Source: Chara braunii (lineage: Eukaryota; Streptophyta; Charophyceae; Charales; Characeae). Taken from it: 42,299 bases of DNA. The stretch spans positions 507,885 through 550,183 of the forward strand of contig BFEA01000437.1 of the NCBI GenBank assembly GCA_003427395.1, read 5' to 3'. The translations under genes and the position numbers were made by a program. Below the pieces are notes generated by a model. It searched no databases and was not told the origin of the DNA. It worked only from the letters and a program-made list of their open reading frames with translations. This document shows, piece by piece, positions 39,096 to 42,299 of the stretch; positions within the stretch are counted from its first letter, which is position 1, and the number at the start of each line of letters is the position of its first letter.

Positions 39096-40997
39096 CTAGC
39101 GATCCACTCTGTATAGGGGAGATCATGTCAGGGTCTACCTTTGCTTTGACCACTGCTTAAAGGTAGATTCAGGCTCAGTCAGTTATGATGATTTGAGTGA
39201 GATCGTGAGATGGGAACTATTCTCCAAGGACTTATAGGTTTAGCCTGGGGGTTGACCTGCCTTGTGTTACAGGTCATCTTGACTGTTTGATTCAGGATTT
39301 GGACTAGTTTCAGCTTGATCCTACAAGGGTCATCTTCTGTTATCACTGATAACATGTCGGTTGCCGATTCGTCGGCTTACGATTAAACTCCAATCCACTC
39401 TTGCCACTCAACCTGAAGGCTTTAGCCCTGTGGTTTGAATTGTTTCATTGTGTTTTCACCCGGACTTTATTGAATGGTCATTTAACAAAAGTACTGAGTA
39501 TTTATTTTGGGGAGTTGCACAAGAGTGAGCCAGTGAGGTTTGTATGGCTAAAGCAAGGGGTATGAGCATAGAGAATGGTTGAAATTGACCCTGTGTAGTG
39601 CGTTGACCTTGTTGAATCTTTGATGTGATTGCAAGTATGTTTGTGGTTGGGACTCTGGATGTGACTGCCTGCGATTACATACATATATGGCTGAGAGGAG
39701 CCCCACTGTGACAGTGAGAAGTGATTGTCCTATATAAATAAGCCTTGAGTATATATTTATATGTGTTTTGGGTATGCGCGCGGCTTACTGCGATCGTGCG
39801 CAAGGGTTAACCAGATTATGACTTGAGAGAAAAGGGAGACTCACTTTTATTTTTTGCTTTTTAGATTTTTATAGTTGGACGTCGTAGCCCATGGCAGCCG
39901 TCAAAGTCAAACCCCTTGACTTATTTTTGGGCCTGGAGTGGGGCTCATCTCCAGGACAGTAAGGAACGACTGCCACCACAGGTACGGACCTGTGTACCAC
40001 CCGCTCTGCACAGGGTGCAGAAGAGGGTGTGTGGCCTTCAACCGCGCATGGCGGTTGTCCAGCGTCGAGAGATTAACCCTCAAAGTGCGTGTCAGCCGAC
40101 ACTTGAGTATCGAAGGTGACCCTCGAGGCTTGCATTGCGACTACATAGTACGTCATCATTGTGACTGCCTGCGTACGCTTGCATTGAGAGTCGATATGAG
40201 TTAGCCTTGAGTCCGCGCGGTTTTATACTAAGTCTCGCGCGTAACGCCTATTCGATTTCCGCATCGGAAAGTTATGGGATGGCTACTGAAGGGGCTAGGA
40301 GTGTTGTCGCGTTGTTCGATGTGGGTGCGTGTGTGTGTTTTATTTTTGTGTTTGTGGAGTGGTGTATGCGTGGTGAGTGAGATACGTCCTAGTCGACCGA
40401 CGACGAGTCGCGCTTGGGACCTCAGCCCCCCCAGGATGTCGGTTCGCGTGCGGGTCCGACAGAGGCGTATTACCGCGCGTACCCCCTATGCTACAGCGAA
40501 CGAGAAACGCCCTCGGCTGGTCCACCTCTGCGATTGCAATTTGCAGCTGATTAGCCTTCGTACTGTGGACTGGTAGCTCGGCGGGGATACACCCACCGAA
40601 GGGAGGTGACAACTCCCGTAAGGTGGAGGTAAGTCATGCCTCGCGTAGGCCCTATCTTGTCGTAGGGGCTCGTGGGAGGTATGGCTGGCGCACTCGGTCG
40701 GAGCTGCTTGCGGAAGCTCCATGTATATTTGCGGCGAAGGATTCAAACCAACTCCTGCGTGACGCGGCCGGGAGGGTCCCGCGCTGCCTCGTGCGGTGCC
40801 GAACCGATGCGCCCGACAGCTTGTTTGCGGCTGGAAAACAAAGCGAAGAGTGCATTCGAGCTTGATAAACCCTGCCCTGGACAAAGGAAAACTACAACAA
40901 GCTACAAAAGCGAAAGGGTGCACTCGCCGAAGTCTGAATTTCGGCAGACTTTTATCTACAGCAAGCAAACAGAGACTGGCCGCATTACGCATCGACA
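39096..40997. other. No recognised gene
   Basis: About 1.9 kb of mixed sequence, AT-rich at first and GC-rich from about 39900. ORFs up to about 170 codons on both strands show no motif I recognise. Confidence 0.4.
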
Positions 40998-41296
40998 CAG
41001 GAAGTGCGGATTCCGATGGACTAAAACCACCAATCCTTCTGATAAGAGAAAATCACCCCTCCTTCGAGGCAGCCACGTTCTTAGCCGAGGATGGCTATTC
41101 TGAGGGGGCAACAATAAAAACACACTTCATTCAAGGAAAAATCCTTCCATTGATGGTGTGTTATGTTTTTATTGAATTTCCCCCTTTTTAACAGTGGGCG
41201 CTGACCCTGAGTAGACAACTTGGCCGACTCACAGGAGGACTGATCTCATGTAGTTGGAAGGACTGATAACTCTAGTCTGTCGGCATCCGCACTTCC
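40998..41296. repeat. Nested inverted repeats
   Basis: GGAAGTGCGGATTCCGATGG near 41000 is matched inverted, with differences, by CTGTCGGCATCCGCACTTCC ending near 41296. Inside lies a second inverted pair, CAATAAAAACACAC near 41114 and GTGTGTTATGTTTTTATTG near 41156-41174, around a small AAGGA/TCCTT hairpin. The reading could be a foldback element; no flanking duplication was found. Confidence 0.6.
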
Positions 41297-41936
41297 TTAT
41301 ACTAAGGGACACTATGGTCACTCCTTGTGTGTATGGTGTGGATTGAAGTCCGTCGAAATCCGGACTCCGACGGAAGCCGCCTTCTCGCGTTCAGAAACAC
41401 GGGTGTGCAGAAGATAGTAACGTTCTTCATCGCTTACCAGCCCGTCTGTCCTTCCGCTCCTTCGTCGGTGACATTGGTGCGGGCAAGCCCAGCACCGCGA
41501 CAAACGGAGTGTCGTGCCTACATTGTTTCGGGGACGTGACATGTTGTCGTCCCCCGTCTTCATCCTCCCTACTACTGGCGAAGGTGTCTGCCATTATCGG
41601 AGAGCTTGGAAGCGAGAAAGCAAGAGCAGCAGACACCGAAGGTGTGACGTCGCCAAGGTCCTCGACGTTTGATGCGGCAGACGGATGTGTGGACACCTGC
41701 TGGGCGCCGTGTTGGAGTTTGATTGCAGACGGATGCTATCGTAACTTCGTCGATGGTTATACGGCTACTCAGTTTAGTCAGGTTCATATGGTGTTGGAGT
41801 TTGATTGCAGGCGTCAGCGGTTGAACTTCATAGTTTTCATGCTTTGCGGAAAGGTCATGAACCACTTGCGTCTCCATCTCCATTGCCGTTGCATCGTCAT
41901 CAACATTATGCCCACGATGTTGTCCGTACAATCACC
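41297..41936. other. No recognised gene
   Basis: Contains a short CCGTCG/CGACGG-type inverted repeat near 41350-41372. Open frames on both strands lack motifs. Confidence 0.35.
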
Positions 41937-42105
41937 TGAACTCGTCAGAGGACTCTTCAGAGTCGGCATCGTCCTCACTGTCCTCCCCTTTCTCGTCTTC
42001 ATTATCCACATCCCCTTTGTCACCCTCTTCCCCTTCAAGCAATTTTGTCAACTCCTTATCTTCACCTTCCTCCCATTCTTCCCCTTCCTTCCCTTCGTCC
42101 CCTCC
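41937..42105 (-). CDS. Short acidic ORF fragment (hypothetical)
   Basis: Minus-strand frame following a TAG, rich in Glu, Asp and Gly (GEEWEEGEDKELTKLLEGEE, then NEDEKGEDSEDDADSEESSD) and ending at a TGA near 41937. Acidic tails like this occur at the ends of some transposase ORFs, but there is no domain to confirm it, and it may be a repeat translation of CTTCCCC-rich DNA. Confidence 0.25.
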
Positions 42106-42299
42106 GTCCTATGTGTCCCCCTCGGTTGCGGCCACCGCCGAGGCCGCATGGCCGAGTTTGCGCACGGCCGCGCCAGACCAGGCAAAGGCACGCGGCCGCG
42201 GGCGGAAAAACGGCGTGCGCACGCCACCTGCGCACGTCGGCCACTATCACCCTATCCAAAAAAAAAAAATTACATTTGAAAATTGAGGGGGGGGGGTTT
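42106..42299. other. Window end: GC-rich sequence with A and G runs
   Basis: Contains GGCCGC-rich sequence, an A run at 42259-42268 and a G run at 42286-42296. No gene seen. Confidence 0.4.

Noticed and set aside
40796-41191. IDTGS in a plus-strand frame, resembling an aspartic-protease motif
   Set aside because: Isolated five-residue match without the rest of a retroviral-type protease fold; treated as chance.
1-42299. tRNA and rRNA genes
   Set aside because: No cloverleaf with conserved A and B boxes and no rRNA core sequence was recognised by eye; a covariance-model scan would be needed to exclude diverged copies.

Overview
The window is nuclear DNA from the green-plant (streptophyte) lineage. 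The evidence is plant-type hAT, Ty3/gypsy chromovirus and PIF/Harbinger coding sequence, a plant-type LINE end, a U6 snRNA sequence, long microsatellites with assembly gaps, and a kinase domain of the plant RLCK-IX/U-box-kinase type. Several transposon ORFs resemble, from memory, proteins of the charophyte alga Chara; this was not tested. Only one ordinary host protein gene is convincing (12414-15710). The rest is transposons, their decay products and structured repeats.

Layout. 1-2150: hAT transposase on the minus strand, with a stop replacing an expected Trp near its C-terminus. 2270-4232: CAA, CCTCCT/GGAGGA and 81-bp repeats, ending in a 28-bp inverted repeat. 4235-7496: 5'-truncated Ty3/gypsy chromovirus pol with many stops, followed by a probable 3' LTR. 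8813-9084: Mutator-type MITE with 113-bp inverted arms and a 9-bp target duplication. 9152-9252: U6 snRNA sequence (minus) with a retroposon tail at its 5' end, then LINE 3' sequence to 10618. 12414-15710: WD40, coiled-coil and pseudokinase protein. 16000-20245: small repeats, foldback sequences, LINE ends and a second copy of the MITE.

20246-29385: a complete PIF/Harbinger transposon of about 9.1 kb (including a 518-N gap), bounded by inverted GGCCTCGTTAGACACTCC ends and a 3-bp ATT duplication. It holds a Myb/SANT-like gene, a large ORF of unknown function and a DDE transposase with one frameshift. A second, decayed PIF element starts at 29494 in head-to-head orientation. 30780-33121: a 76-bp minisatellite and a dead Ulp1/C48 protease gene, probably from another transposon.

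33340-41300: long non-coding territory unusually rich in short hairpins. The most striking part is 37557-38461, where eleven hairpins share two related loop sequences while their 6-8 bp stems differ and re-pair. A second series (34605-35912) includes a compensatory base-pair change. A 3 x 123-bp tandem array follows at 38760-39095. No known family explains this block; it is the best candidate here for something undescribed.
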